DNA of 64,000 nt from Luteithermobacter gelatinilyticus (GCF_005849285.1 NZ_CP040517.1:750501-814500), one strand, 5' to 3'; counted from the stretch's first letter, positions 7,575-17,489 are shown. The notes: generated from the letters alone by a model not told the origin. Program-made: numbers and translations.

Positions 7575-10205
7575 ATGAAAAAAAGTCCGATTTTCGTGAA
7601 TATTGGGGAGCGGACCAATGTAACCGGCTCCGCCAAGTTCAAGAAGCTGATCCTGAGCGGAGATTACGCCGCGGCGCTGGATGTGGCGCGTCAGCAGGTG
7701 GAGGCGGGTGCCCAGATTATCGACGTCAATATGGACGAGGCCATGCTGGACAGCGAGCAGGCTATGGTCACCTTTCTCAATCTGATTGCCAGCGAACCCG
7801 ACATTTCGCGTGTGCCGGTCATGATCGACAGCTCCAAATGGTCGGTGATCGAAGCCGGCCTGCAATGTCTGCAAGGCAAGGGCATTGTCAATTCCATTTC
7901 GCTCAAGGAGGGCGAAGAACTCTTTATCGAGCAGGCCAGGAAAATCAAACGCTATGGCGCGGCAGTGGTGGTCATGGCCTTTGATGAAATCGGCCAGGCG
8001 GATACCGAGGAGCGTAAATATGAAATCTGCGAACGCTCTTACAGGGTGCTGACGGAAAAAGTCGGCTTTCCGCCGGAGGATATCATTTTTGATCCCAATA
8101 TCTTTGCGGTTGCTACCGGGATTGAGGAACATAATAATTACGGAGTGGATTTCATCAACGCCACCCGGCGCATCAAGGAAAACCTGCCCTATTGTCATGT
8201 ATCCGGCGGGGTGAGCAACATTTCCTTCTCTTTCCGTGGCAATAATCCGGTGCGTGAAGCCATGCACAGCGTGTTTCTGTATCACGCCATTCAGGCTGGC
8301 ATGGATATGGGGATTGTGAATGCCGGCATGATCACGGTATATTCGGAAATTCCAGCGGAACTGCGCGAACGGGTGGAGGATGTAATCCTCAACCGTCGGC
8401 CTGACGCCACGGACCGGCTGCTGGAAATTGCTGATAAATACAAGGGGGAAAAGGGGGCGCGGCCCCAGGAAGACCTGTCCTGGCGGGAGGCGCCTGTAGA
8501 AGAGCGTCTTGCCCATGCGCTGGTCAAGGGGATTACCACCTATATCATCGAGGATACCGAAGAGGCGCGACAGAAAGCCGACCGGCCGTTGCAGGTGATC
8601 GAAGGGCCGTTGATGGACGGCATGAATGTGGTCGGCGACCTGTTCGGGTCGGGTCAGATGTTTTTGCCCCAGGTGGTGAAGTCCGCCCGGGTGATGAAGC
8701 AGGCGGTGGCCCATCTGATTCCGTATATCGAAGCCGAGAAGACCGATAACACGCAGGCCAAGGGCAAGATTCTGATGGCGACGGTGAAGGGGGATGTACA
8801 TGACATCGGCAAGAATATTGTGGGGGTGGTCCTGCAATGCAACAGTTATGAAGTCATTGACCTCGGGGTGATGGTGCCATTTGAAAAAATTCTGGAGACG
8901 GCCGAGAAGGAAAAGGTGGATGTTATCGGCCTTTCGGGGCTGATTACGCCGTCGTTGGAAGAAATGTGTACGGTCGCTGCGGAAATGCAGCGCCGGGGCA
9001 TGACGCTGCCGCTGCTGATTGGTGGTGCGACCACCTCCCGCGTGCATACAGCGGTGAAGATTGCCCCCAATTATGACGGGCCTGTAGTTTATGTCCTGGA
9101 TGCCTCGCGCGCGGTAGGGGTGGTCAGCGCTCTGCTGAGTGAAAGCCAGAAAAGCAGTTTTGTGGAAAATATCGCCCGCGAATATACCGATATCCGCGAA
9201 AGACATGCCCGCAGCAAAAAAACCGAAAACCAGATCCCCCTGGAGCAGGCCCGGACCAACGCCTATCCTATCGACTGGACGGGATACCACCCGCCCAAAC
9301 CAGCCTTTACCGGCCTTAAGGTGTTTGAGGAATATGATCTGGCGGAACTGGTGGATCGTATCGACTGGACGCCGTTTTTCCGTACCTGGGAACTGGCGGG
9401 CACTTATCCGAAGATCCTTGACGATAATGTGGTGGGAGAGACGGCACGCAGCCTGTTCAAGGATGCTCAGGCCATGCTCAAATCCATAATTGATGAGAAA
9501 TGGTTGCGCGCCCGGGCGGTAATCGGTTTTTGGCCGGCGGCCCGTGTGGGCGATGATGTGGAACTCTATGACGAGGATGGCGCCGTTCTGGAAACCGTAC
9601 ATTTTCTGCGCCAGCAGATCGCCAAGCGTCCGGGGCGCGCCAATATGTGCCTGGCGGATTTTATTGCACCGAAAGAGGCGGGTCTGGAGGACTATCTCGG
9701 CGGTTTTGTGGTCACGGCGGGTCTCGGGATCGAGGACAAACTCGCGGAATTCGACGCGCGGCATGACGATTATAACGGTATTTTGCTGAAAGCTCTGGCT
9801 GACCGTTTGGCGGAAGCTTTCGCCGAACGCCTGCATGAGCGGGTGCGTAAGGAATTCTGGGGCTATGCGCCGGAGGAAGATTTCACCAATGAGGAGCTGA
9901 TCAAGGAAAAATACCGGGGTATCCGCCCGGCGCCGGGCTATCCGGCCTGTCCGGACCATACGGAAAAGCCGGCGCTGTTCAGTCTCTTGAAGGCGCAGCA
10001 ATACGCCCGGGTGACCTTGACCGACAGCATGGCTATGCTGCCGGCCAGTTCTGTCTCGGGCTATTATTTCTCACATCCGGAAAGCCAGTATTTCGGTATT
10101 GGCAAGATTTCGAAGGATCAGGTGGAGGATTACGCCCGGCGCCGAAATAAAACTGTGGAGGAGGTGGAACGCTGGCTCGCCTCTAACCTGGCATATTCAA
10201 GGTAG
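7575..10205 (+). CDS. metH: Cobalamin-dependent methionine synthase, folate/B12/SAM modules (split MetH, C-terminal part)
   Basis: An 876-residue protein carrying the remaining MetH modules. The pterin-binding barrel occupies roughly residues 1-270 ([27 protein letters not shown]). A helical cap is followed by the cobalamin Rossmann domain, whose DVHDIGKN motif supplies the axial histidine (His409). From about residue 560 comes the activation domain, with [16 protein letters not shown] and a C-terminal [16 protein letters not shown] segment. It transfers methyl from 5-methyl-THF via B12 to homocysteine held by the partner protein, and needs SAM plus a reductant for reactivation. A SAM-binding regulator heads the same gene block. 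Confidence 0.96.
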   Translation: MKKSPIFVNIGERTNVTGSAKFKKLILSGDYAAALDVARQQVEAGAQIIDVNMDEAMLDSEQAMVTFLNLIASEPDISRVPVMIDSSKWSVIEAGLQCLQGKGIVNSISLKEGEELFIEQARKIKRYGAAVVVMAFDEIGQADTEERKYEICERSYRVLTEKVGFPPEDIIFDPNIFAVATGIEEHNNYGVDFINATRRIKENLPYCHVSGGVSNISFSFRGNNPVREAMHSVFLYHAIQAGMDMGIVNAGMITVYSEIPAELRERVEDVILNRRPDATDRLLEIADKYKGEKGARPQEDLSWREAPVEERLAHALVKGITTYIIEDTEEARQKADRPLQVIEGPLMDGMNVVGDLFGSGQMFLPQVVKSARVMKQAVAHLIPYIEAEKTDNTQAKGKILMATVKGDVHDIGKNIVGVVLQCNSYEVIDLGVMVPFEKILETAEKEKVDVIGLSGLITPSLEEMCTVAAEMQRRGMTLPLLIGGATTSRVHTAVKIAPNYDGPVVYVLDASRAVGVVSALLSESQKSSFVENIAREYTDIRERHARSKKTENQIPLEQARTNAYPIDWTGYHPPKPAFTGLKVFEEYDLAELVDRIDWTPFFRTWELAGTYPKILDDNVVGETARSLFKDAQAMLKSIIDEKWLRARAVIGFWPAARVGDDVELYDEDGAVLETVHFLRQQIAKRPGRANMCLADFIAPKEAGLEDYLGGFVVTAGLGIEDKLAEFDARHDDYNGILLKALADRLAEAFAERLHERVRKEFWGYAPEEDFTNEELIKEKYRGIRPAPGYPACPDHTEKPALFSLLKAQQYARVTLTDSMAMLPASSVSGYYFSHPESQYFGIGKISKDQVEDYARRRNKTVEEVERWLASNLAYSR

Positions 10206-10312
10206 GACACTCATAACAAGCCTTACCATATTTTTTATGGCCATATTTTTATGAATAGCGTCGCTGTCGCGCCTTGCCATGACGGTGAAGCTGTGCCGCA
10301 GGCCACCAGAAA

Positions 10313-10358
10313 TTAGAGTGAATTGCGAATAGGTTGACCCATTCACAATTCACTCTAA
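10313..10358. repeat. Palindromic intergenic repeat, complete copy B (inverted, longer loop)
   Basis: Arms TTAGAGTGAATTG (10313-10325) and CAATTCACTCTAA (10346-10358) pair perfectly over 13 bp around a 20-nt loop. The loop carries AATAGGTTGA, the reverse complement of the inner sequence of copies A and C, so this copy is inserted in the opposite orientation. It lies between metH and ubiA, 5 bases beyond the TAG stop of ubiA. As in the other complete copies, the neighbouring gene end is on the minus strand. Confidence 0.85.
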
Positions 10359-10363
10359 CCCGC

Positions 10364-11314
10364 CTAGAAATAATGCCCGGCAATGAGGCTGAGAAAAACC
10401 AGCAAGCCGAAAATCTTGTTGGACTTGAACAGCCGCAGGCAGGTCGGCTCGTCATGAATGTCCAGCTTGCGGATCTGCCATAACAACTGGCCTGTGGCCA
10501 GCAGCATGCCCACATAAAAAGAAAGCCCCAGGCCCGCCATTCCGCCAGCGAGAATGAACAGCACCGCTGCGGAGCCGTAAAACAGCACCAGCCAGCCCGG
10601 CGTGGCTTCCCCCAGTCTCAGCGCCAGGGACTTCACCCCGATCAGCGCGTCGTCCTCCTTGTCCTGATGGGCGTAAATGGTGTCATAGCCCAAGGTCCAG
10701 AAAATTCCGCCCATATACAGCGCAATTGCCGGGGCCCCAAGCCCGCCTGTCACCGCCGCCCAGCCCATCAGCGCCCCCCAGTTGAAGGTAAGGCCCAGAA
10801 AAAACTGTGGCCAGTAAGTCAAGCGCTTCATGAACGGATAGGTGATCACCAGAAGCAGCGAAGCCACGCCAAGCTTGATGGTGAAGAGGTTGAATTGCAC
10901 CAGAATGACAAGCCCGATCAAACACAGCGCCGCCAGAAACAGCAGCGCCTGTTTCACACTGACCCGTCCGCTGGGCAGGGGCCGGCCGCGGGTGCGTTCC
11001 ACCATGCCGTCGAAATTCCGGTCGGCAAGGTCATTCACTACACAGCCCGCCCCCCGCATGACAAAAGCCCCGATCGCAAACAGAATCAAGAATTCCGGAT
11101 GCGGCAGCCCGAGCCGCCAACCCACCTCCAGCCAGTGACTGGCCAGGGCGATGGACCACAGACAGGGCCATAGTAAAAGCCAGGTGCCAATGGGCCGGTC
11201 GGCGCGCATCAGTTGCAGATAAGGCACGGCGGCGGCGGGGGCAAAGCGATAAACCCAACTGTCCGGCAGCGAGTCAGCGGGGGTAGTTTCCGGTGGTGTC
11301 TGCTGTTTTGTCAT
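10364..11314 (-). CDS. ubiA: 4-hydroxybenzoate polyprenyltransferase
   Basis: Membrane prenyltransferase that attaches the polyprenyl chain to 4-hydroxybenzoate in ubiquinone synthesis. The 316 residues contain about eight to nine membrane segments and both Asp-rich motifs: NDLADRNFDG at 94-103, followed by ERTRGRPLPSG, and DTIYAHQDKEDD at 211-222. The extended hydrophilic N terminus (about 25 residues) is poorly conserved in the family. The gene is divergent from rsmE, with only 42 bases between starts. The retained ubiquinone pathway fits the aerobic respiratory genes elsewhere in the window. Confidence 0.96.
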   Translation of the reverse strand: MTKQQTPPETTPADSLPDSWVYRFAPAAAVPYLQLMRADRPIGTWLLLWPCLWSIALASHWLEVGWRLGLPHPEFLILFAIGAFVMRGAGCVVNDLADRNFDGMVERTRGRPLPSGRVSVKQALLFLAALCLIGLVILVQFNLFTIKLGVASLLLVITYPFMKRLTYWPQFFLGLTFNWGALMGWAAVTGGLGAPAIALYMGGIFWTLGYDTIYAHQDKEDDALIGVKSLALRLGEATPGWLVLFYGSAAVLFILAGGMAGLGLSFYVGMLLATGQLLWQIRKLDIHDEPTCLRLFKSNKIFGLLVFLSLIAGHYF

Positions 11315-11356
11315 TGGTCTTTTGTATCTCTGCCGCTAATATGAAGTAGATATAAA

Positions 11357-12139
11357 ATGAAGGTAAATCATTACATGTCCAGTGCAAATCCCAATATTCG
11401 GCTTTTTGTGGAAAATGACCTCTCGGAAGAGGCCGGTTTTCTGATTGACGGTCATCAGGGCCATTATCTGATGAATGTTATGCGCATGAAAGAGGGGGAG
11501 GTGGTGGCGCTGTTCAACGGTCGTGACGGCGAATGGATGGCGCGGCTGGAAAAAACCGGCAAGGGCCGGGCCGAGGTCCGGGTTTTGGGGCAGATCGAGG
11601 AACAGAGCCCCGAACCGGATCTGTGGTATCTGTTTGCCCCCGTCAAGCGGGCCCGGCTGGATTATATGGTGGAAAAGGCAACGGAGTTGGGGGCGTCGTT
11701 AATCTGGCCGGTTATGACCCGGCGCACCAATGTGGACCGGGTGAAGGAGGAAAGGCTGCGGGCCAATGCCATAGAGGCCGCCGAACAGTGCGGGCGCCTC
11801 ACTGTGCCGGAGATCCGTTCACCGGTGAAGCTGGAGCGGGTGCTGCTGGACTGGCCGGAAGACAGGCTGATCCTGTTTTGTGATGAAGCCGGAGGGGAGG
11901 GCGGACAGGACATTGCGCCTTTGGGGATCGCCGTGAAAGCAGCGGAAGAGAAGACGGGATTGGATAAATGGGCTATTTTGATTGGTCCGGAAGGCGGGTT
12001 CACGCCAGAGGAGCGTCATATGATTCGTCAGCACCCGCAAAGTGTGGCGGTGACCTTGGGGCCACGGATTCTGCGGGCTGACACGGCGGCCGTGGCAGCG
12101 CTGGCTTTATGGCAATGTTATGCCGGGGACTGGCAATAA
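11357..12139 (+). CDS. rsmE: 16S rRNA (uracil(1498)-N(3))-methyltransferase
   Basis: SPOUT-class methyltransferase modifying U1498 of 16S rRNA. The N-terminal PUA-like domain is seen in RLFVENDL and HYLMNVMRMKEGEVVALFNG. The trefoil-knot SAM site is in the C-terminal half: ILIGPEGGFTPEE and LGPRILRADTAAVAAL. The chain has 260 residues from the first ATG; a second in-frame ATG six codons downstream (11375) has a better-placed AAGGT and may be the true start. It is divergent from ubiA across a very short shared promoter region. Confidence 0.94.
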   Translation: MKVNHYMSSANPNIRLFVENDLSEEAGFLIDGHQGHYLMNVMRMKEGEVVALFNGRDGEWMARLEKTGKGRAEVRVLGQIEEQSPEPDLWYLFAPVKRARLDYMVEKATELGASLIWPVMTRRTNVDRVKEERLRANAIEAAEQCGRLTVPEIRSPVKLERVLLDWPEDRLILFCDEAGGEGGQDIAPLGIAVKAAEEKTGLDKWAILIGPEGGFTPEERHMIRQHPQSVAVTLGPRILRADTAAVAALALWQCYAGDWQ

Positions 12140-12193
12140 TAGGCCCCGTTTCAGCGATCTAACAAAGAAAGCCAGCAAAGAAAGGGAGACAGA

Positions 12194-12985
12194 ATGAGCA
12201 TGAATGTAAGACGTATTACCTGGGTGGCGGGTCTGATCCTGTGGGGGGTGTTGGGCGGGGGGCCGATCATGGCGGCAGAGCAGACCGGGCACATCCGGAT
12301 GGCAGTGGACAGCCCCTTGCGCAGCGCAGAAAACAAAGCCCGTGACGAACGTCGCAAGCCGGCGGAAATCCTTAAATTCTTTGGGGTGGAACCCGGTATG
12401 AAGATTGTGGAAATTGCCGCAGGCGGTGGTTATTATACGGAAATTCTGTCTCTGGCAGTAGGCGAGGGAGGGCGGGTCATTGCCCATACGCCGCCATTTC
12501 TGGTGACCTATCGCCCGGAAGTATACGGACCCGGCGGCATAATGGCGCAGAAATATTCTTCCCCGCCCTGGAATAAAAATGTGGTCTATTGGGTGGCGGA
12601 TTTGAGTGCGCCTGATTTCCCTATGGACCAGGACATGGTGACCAATGTGTTATTCTATCACGACACGGTCTGGCAGAAGACAGACCGGGCGGCCATGAAC
12701 CGGGCCATTTATGACTGCCTGAAACCGGGCGGCATCTATGCCATTATTGATCATAGCGCGCAGGCAGGATCCGGCGGGCGGGATGTCAAAAGCCTGCACC
12801 GCATAGACAAGGCCCTAGTGATCCATGAGGTCACGGCCGCGGGATTTGAGCTGGTGGCCGAAAGCGACTTACTGGCGCACCCGGAAGACAGCCGTGACTA
12901 TAACGTTTTCCGGGATGTGGAAACCAGGCGCGATGCCACGGACCGTTTCGTCCTGAAATTTCGTAAACCGGTCCCGCCCATGTAA
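12194..12985 (+). CDS. Exported methyltransferase-like protein (COG4798 type)
   Basis: A 263-residue protein with a cleavable-looking signal peptide (basic MNVRR, hydrophobic core, cleavage near IMAA). The mature part looks like a class I methyltransferase: EIAAGGGYYTEIL resembles SAM motif I and LKPGGIYAIIDH the post-motif strand. It matches the COG4798 'predicted methyltransferase' type, often annotated with a signal peptide and no known substrate. SAM is not expected in the periplasm, so either the fold was recruited for another ligand or the protein acts before export. GGGAGA precedes the ATG. Confidence 0.75.
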   Translation: MSMNVRRITWVAGLILWGVLGGGPIMAAEQTGHIRMAVDSPLRSAENKARDERRKPAEILKFFGVEPGMKIVEIAAGGGYYTEILSLAVGEGGRVIAHTPPFLVTYRPEVYGPGGIMAQKYSSPPWNKNVVYWVADLSAPDFPMDQDMVTNVLFYHDTVWQKTDRAAMNRAIYDCLKPGGIYAIIDHSAQAGSGGRDVKSLHRIDKALVIHEVTAAGFELVAESDLLAHPEDSRDYNVFRDVETRRDATDRFVLKFRKPVPPM

Positions 12986-13020
12986 ACGAACAATCGGCAC
13001 AAGTAATATGCAATAGTGAT

Positions 13021-13794
13021 GTGAACTTCATGACGGATCCCGATTTTAAATCTCCGTGGGAAAGGGGAAAAGCCTCTGACAATGGGGGGCGGGGAAGCGA
13101 CCCGACACCATCCGCGCCCCGTCGTCCCTATGTCACTATTCTAAAATGGGTGGCAATTGCGCTGGCCGTGACGCTGGTGCTGATCTGGATTTTTCCCGAC
13201 GTCATTGTCACCGATCGGGTGGCGGTTGATCTGATTTACGATCTTCTTCTGCTCGGGCTGATTGGGAGTTCGCTGTTGCTGCATGTGATGAGCAATCCCG
13301 GTCAGGCGCTGCGTCATGCAGCGCTGTGGGTTCTGATCGGCAGTCTTCTTGCCTTGGGATACAGCATCTGGAGCGGCATGGGGCGGCTGGGCAGTGAACT
13401 TAACCCGGTACAGGGCCGCCAAGTGAATGGCGGGATTTCCTTCCCGGCCACCTTAAACGGCCACTTTGTCATCCGGGTGGCGGTGAATGGTGAACCGATT
13501 GTTTTTATCGTGGATACCGGCGCCAGCGATGTAGTTCTGCCGGCCGAAGAGGCGCGTCGTATCGGCATTGACCCGGACAAGCTGGACTATACGCTGCCCT
13601 TCAGGACCGCCAGCGGCATGACCTATGGGGCGCGCATACGCCTGGAAGAAATGCGGCTCGGCCCCATTACCATGCGCGGCGTGCGCGCCGCCGTTATTCG
13701 GGAAGGGCTGGATCATGCGCTTTTGGGTATGAGTTTTCTGGGTCGCCTGTCCTCCTATCAAGTGTCAAATGATGTATTGACATTATATCCCTGA
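13021..13794 (+). CDS. Membrane-anchored retropepsin-like aspartic protease (TIGR02281 family)
   Basis: A 257-residue protein with three hydrophobic segments (about residues 38-60, 70-90 and 99-119) and a C-terminal single-copy aspartic protease domain. The catalytic motif VDTGASDVVLP has Asp165, and a later LLGMSFL acts as the family's hydrophobic-hydrophobic-Gly partner. Retropepsin-like proteins work as homodimers; this clan AA family is common in alphaproteobacteria with no assigned substrate. The start is either GTG at 13021 or the ATG three codons later at 13030; no clear ribosome-binding site decides between them. It is the second retropepsin-fold domain in the window, after the RimB domain at 2.0 kb. 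Confidence 0.85.
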   Translation: MNFMTDPDFKSPWERGKASDNGGRGSDPTPSAPRRPYVTILKWVAIALAVTLVLIWIFPDVIVTDRVAVDLIYDLLLLGLIGSSLLLHVMSNPGQALRHAALWVLIGSLLALGYSIWSGMGRLGSELNPVQGRQVNGGISFPATLNGHFVIRVAVNGEPIVFIVDTGASDVVLPAEEARRIGIDPDKLDYTLPFRTASGMTYGARIRLEEMRLGPITMRGVRAAVIREGLDHALLGMSFLGRLSSYQVSNDVLTLYP

Positions 13795-13964
13795 AGCCCC
13801 ACATGACGAATTCTGGATGACTTCTGATGGAATTGATTTTTGGCACACCACAAAAATTTGACTTTCGCCGGCCGGAAAATAAGTCTATCAGAGCTTTTAG
13901 TGGACAAGACAGGCTCGCAGGATAGTAAGATCCCTGTAGCATTATTTCCAAGAAGGGTGGACGC

Positions 13965-15335
13965 GTGACACAACAACTCCTGGCCAAAAAAGACAACCCG
14001 ATCACCTCCAAACAGCAGTTAATTGAGTATATTGCCGCGGGAGAAAAACCCCGCGAACAGTGGCGGATCGGCACAGAACATGAAAAATTTGCTTTCTGTA
14101 AAGATACCTTGCGTCCTGTGCCTTATGACGGCGAACGCAGCATCCGGGCCATTCTGGAAGCGCTGGCCAAAGAGTTTGGGTGGAGCCCTATCATGGAAGG
14201 GGAGTATATTATTGGTCTGAAAAAAAACGGCCAATCCATAACATTGGAGCCGGGAGGGCAACTGGAACTGTCCGGGGGGACGCTTGCAACCCTTCATGAA
14301 ACCTGTGCCGAGGTGGGCACTCATCTGAAGGAAACCATGGCGGTCAGCGAAAAACTGGGCATTAATTTTCTGGGGGTGGGCTTTAATCCCAACACCCGCC
14401 GGGAAGATGTGCCGAAAATGCCCAAGGGCCGGTATGCCATCATGACCGCCTACATGCCCAAACGCGGCAATTTGGGACTGGATATGATGTATCGGACCGC
14501 GACCGTACAGACCAATCTGGATTATGCCGATGAAGCGGATATGGTGCGGAAATTCCGCACATCCCTGGCACTGCAACCCATTGTGACGGCCCTGTTTGCC
14601 AACTCACCTTTCTCCGAAGGGCAACCCAACGGCTATCTGAGTTATCGCAGCCATATCTGGACCGATACTGACCCGGACCGGTGCGGTATGTTGCCATTTG
14701 TATTTGAAGCCGGCATGGGGTATGAGGCTTATGTGGACCATGTCCTGGACGTGCCCATGTATTTTGTATATCGCGACGGCAAATATGTTGATGCGTCCGG
14801 CCAGTCCTTTCGTGATTTTCTGCAAGGCCGCCTGTCGGCCTGTCCGGGGGAAAGGCCCACTATGCAGGACTGGGAAGATCATATGAGTACCCTGTTCCCT
14901 GAAGTGCGTCTGAAGAAGTTCCTGGAAATGCGTGGTGCGGATGGCGGTTCTTGGAATATTATCTGTGCCCTGCCGGCTTTGTGGGTAGGGCTGCTGTATG
15001 ATTCTGCGGCGCTTGAGGCCGCTTGGGACTTGTGCAAGGGCTGGAGCCTTGAGGACCACGACTATTTGCGACGGGAGGTTCCGAAAACAGCCCTGAAAAC
15101 TCCGTTTGGGAAAGGGACAGTATTGGATCTTGCCCGGGATCTGCTCGATATTTCTGCGGAGGGGCTCAAGCGGCGGGGCAAGCTCAACAGCACCGGCGAA
15201 GATGAACGGATTTTTCTGAACAGCCTTTTTGCCATCGCCGAAAGCGGCAGAACCCAGGCTGAAGTGTTGCTGGAAAAATATCACAAGGAATGGAACGGCG
15301 ATATTACGCGCCTGTTTAGTGATCATGCTTTTTGA
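13965..15335 (+). CDS. gshA: Glutamate--cysteine ligase
   Basis: First step of glutathione synthesis, joining glutamate and cysteine with ATP. The 456 residues and signature segments (WRIGTEHEKFAF, LEPGGQLELSGG, MMYRTATVQTNLDY) match the plant/alphaproteobacterial class of GCL rather than the E. coli class. The start is GTG at 13965 with AGAAGGG upstream. The spacer before it contains a compact dyad at 13860-13885 with GACTT/AAGTC outer arms around CCGG-rich inner arms; no T-run follows, so its role is unclear. gshB is not in the window. Confidence 0.95.
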   Translation: MTQQLLAKKDNPITSKQQLIEYIAAGEKPREQWRIGTEHEKFAFCKDTLRPVPYDGERSIRAILEALAKEFGWSPIMEGEYIIGLKKNGQSITLEPGGQLELSGGTLATLHETCAEVGTHLKETMAVSEKLGINFLGVGFNPNTRREDVPKMPKGRYAIMTAYMPKRGNLGLDMMYRTATVQTNLDYADEADMVRKFRTSLALQPIVTALFANSPFSEGQPNGYLSYRSHIWTDTDPDRCGMLPFVFEAGMGYEAYVDHVLDVPMYFVYRDGKYVDASGQSFRDFLQGRLSACPGERPTMQDWEDHMSTLFPEVRLKKFLEMRGADGGSWNIICALPALWVGLLYDSAALEAAWDLCKGWSLEDHDYLRREVPKTALKTPFGKGTVLDLARDLLDISAEGLKRRGKLNSTGEDERIFLNSLFAIAESGRTQAEVLLEKYHKEWNGDITRLFSDHAF

Positions 15336-15568
15336 ACCTGGAGAGGTCTAAAATGAATTAGATCTAAGGTGAAATATTGCGGCATGGTGCCCCGTTGGCC
15401 GTCTTCATCCTGTCTCTTCCCTGTACTGTAAAACAAGACAGTGCCACTGACCGGGCGTTTGGAATCGGGCCCGTCAGAGGGGGGCGTAGAAGAAAGGGAT
15501 GTCTCCTGACATTCCATCCTTACGGCATGATGATATTATATGATAATATTCTCATACAGGAGAAGTGG

Positions 15569-16018
15569 ATGGCCGTATTTATGAAGGAAATTGATACGAC
15601 AGTATTTTCAGATGATCGCCATCATCAGCTTTATCAATATTGGCTGTCCAAATGTGCCGCACGCCCCATGCCAGCCCGCCGGGATCTTGACCCCGGTGAT
15701 ATTCCTGCTCTGCTGTCTTGCCTTATTTTGATTGAGGTCCACCACACCCCCTTACGCTACAAAGTCCGCCTGACCGGCACAGAGGTGGACACGATTACGG
15801 GGCTCAGCCTGAAAGGCCATTGGGCGGATGACTTTCCCAATTCCGCTAGCGTCATTGACCGCTTTACCTGGCTGGTGAAAAACCGCAAACCTTATTATGT
15901 AGAGGACCGGCTGCGTTACGCCAATAAGGAACTGACCCGCTATTCCTGCCTTGTTCTGCCCCTGTCGGATGACGGCGAAAATGTAAATATGATCATTGCC
16001 TCCAATCACTTTTTTTAA
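15569..16018 (+). CDS. PAS_5 domain protein, copy 1
   Basis: A 149-residue single-domain protein of the PAS_5 (PF07310) type. The typical pattern is an N-terminal 'YWLSKCAARPMPARRDLDP' helix-loop, DIPALLSCLILIEV, a central YKVRLTGTEVD strand pair and a final CLVLPLSDDGENVNMII strand. I start at the ATG at 15569, which has AGGAGA six bases upstream; the longer reading frame has no such site. PAS_5 proteins are abundant in some alphaproteobacteria and their ligand is unknown. Two paralogues lie at 50900-51382 and 51747-52271. It converges on tldD. Confidence 0.85.
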   Translation: MAVFMKEIDTTVFSDDRHHQLYQYWLSKCAARPMPARRDLDPGDIPALLSCLILIEVHHTPLRYKVRLTGTEVDTITGLSLKGHWADDFPNSASVIDRFTWLVKNRKPYYVEDRLRYANKELTRYSCLVLPLSDDGENVNMIIASNHFF

Positions 16019-16021
16019 ACC

Positions 16022-16054
16022 CGGCCCCCTTCATTGTCATCGCAGGGGCCGTTT
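16022..16054. terminator. Convergent-gene hairpin between PAS_5 copy 1 and tldD
   Basis: Arms CGGCCCC (16022-16028) and GGGGCCG (16045-16051) enclose a 16-nt loop and are followed by TTTAT on the plus strand. On the minus strand the stem is followed within a few bases by TTTAAAAAAA, a poor U-run. It fills the 34-base gap between two convergent stop codons, where a shared terminator is expected. Confidence 0.45.
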
Positions 16055-17489
16055 ATCCTTCCGTACCGCCCACGGTCAGGCCATTGACCCGGAGTGTCGG
16101 CTGACCAACGCCCACGGGCACGCTTTGCCCGCCTTTGCCGCAGATGCCGACACCGCTGTCCAGTTCCAGGTCATTGCCCACTGCCGTGACCCGGGTCAGC
16201 ACATCCGGGCCATTACCGATCAGGGTTGCGCCCTTGACCGGTGCGCCGAGCTTGCCGTTTTCGATTTTGTAGGCTTCGGTACAGCTGAAGACGAACTTGC
16301 CGTTGGTGATGTCTACCTGTCCGCCGCCGAAATTCACTGCATAAAGGCCGTTTTTGACTCCGGCAATAATTTCTTCCGGGTCCTGATCGCCGGCCAACAT
16401 ATAGGTATTGGTCATGCGCGGCATGGGCTGATGGGCATAGGACTGACGCCGGCCGTTACCGGTGGCGTTCATCTCCATCAGGCGTGCATTCATGCGGTCC
16501 TGCATGTACCCTTTCAGAATACCGTCTTCGATCAGGGTGGTGCAGCTTGTGGGGGTGCCTTCATCATCAAAGGTGAGAGAGCCACGCCGATCCGTAAGAG
16601 TACCGTCATCCACCACGGTGACGCCCGGGGCGGCCACCCGCTCGCCAAGGAGGCCGGCAAATGCTGATGACCCCTTGCGGTTAAAATCCCCTTCCAGACC
16701 GTGACCAATGGCTTCATGCAGCAGGACGCCAGGCCAGCCAGGGCCAAGCACCACATCCATTTCCCCGGCCGGGGCAGGTACGCTTTCTAGATTAACCCGC
16801 GCTTGGCGATAGGCTTCATCCACCTGGGCTTTCCAGTTCTCTTCCATCAGCAGGCGGCTGTACTCATATCGGCCACCGGCCCCTTGATAGCCGCTCTCCA
16901 TACGGTCTCCCTGGCGGGCCACAACGGAAACGTTAAGCCGTACCAGGGGCCGGATATCCCGGACCCGATGCCCGCCGGGGCGGATAATTTCAATAATTTG
17001 CCATTCGCCGCTAAGGGAGGCGCTGACCTGACAGATCCGCTCGTCCAGCGCGCGGGCATAGGCATCAATTTCTTCCAGAAGTCGGACCTTGGCCTGAAAG
17101 TCAAGGCCGCCAAGCAGCGGGTTTTCATCTGTATAAAGTTTTCGGTTGGTGCCTTGGGGCGGAATGGCGAGGGTACCACCCTGTCCGCTGCGAATGCTGC
17201 GCACGGTTTCCGCAGCGCGCTTCAGTGCGGTTTCCGTCAGATCCGAAGAATGGGCATATCCGCTGACTTCACCCAGGACGCTGCGCAGACCAAAACCGCG
17301 GCTGATGTCATAGACTGCATTTTTGAGCCGGCCATCATCATAGGTAAAACTTTCCGACTGGGCATATTGCAGATAAAGCTCACCGTCTTCCATGCCATGC
17401 AAGGCTTCGTCCACAATACGCTGGGTGCGCAGGGAATCGAGATCGGTTTCTGTGAAAAAATAGGAGTCGGTTTGTAATGAATCGGTCAT
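16053..17489 (-). CDS. tldD: Metalloprotease TldD
   Basis: Subunit of the TldD/TldE zinc protease, which trims unfolded peptides and matures some ribosomal peptides. The 478-residue length is standard. The zinc site HEAIGHGLEGD has His258, Glu259 and His262. The C-terminal glycine-rich GICGKGGQSVPVGVGQP is the TldD signature and separates it from TldE. The ATG at 17489 is preceded by a weak AGGGCC and preferred over an in-frame ATG at 17543 that has no ribosome-binding site. TldD next to the cytochrome oxidase genes is a recurrent alphaproteobacterial arrangement; the partner tldE is not here. Confidence 0.96.
   Translation of the reverse strand: MTDSLQTDSYFFTETDLDSLRTQRIVDEALHGMEDGELYLQYAQSESFTYDDGRLKNAVYDISRGFGLRSVLGEVSGYAHSSDLTETALKRAAETVRSIRSGQGGTLAIPPQGTNRKLYTDENPLLGGLDFQAKVRLLEEIDAYARALDERICQVSASLSGEWQIIEIIRPGGHRVRDIRPLVRLNVSVVARQGDRMESGYQGAGGRYEYSRLLMEENWKAQVDEAYRQARVNLESVPAPAGEMDVVLGPGWPGVLLHEAIGHGLEGDFNRKGSSAFAGLLGERVAAPGVTVVDDGTLTDRRGSLTFDDEGTPTSCTTLIEDGILKGYMQDRMNARLMEMNATGNGRRQSYAHQPMPRMTNTYMLAGDQDPEEIIAGVKNGLYAVNFGGGQVDITNGKFVFSCTEAYKIENGKLGAPVKGATLIGNGPDVLTRVTAVGNDLELDSGVGICGKGGQSVPVGVGQPTLRVNGLTVGGTEG

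Noticed and set aside
7506-10001. 831-codon minus-strand open frame across metH
   Set aside because: It is antisense to the full-length, motif-complete C-terminal metH gene and its translation is His/Arg/Gln-rich without any family resemblance. Long antisense frames are common opposite GC-rich coding DNA.
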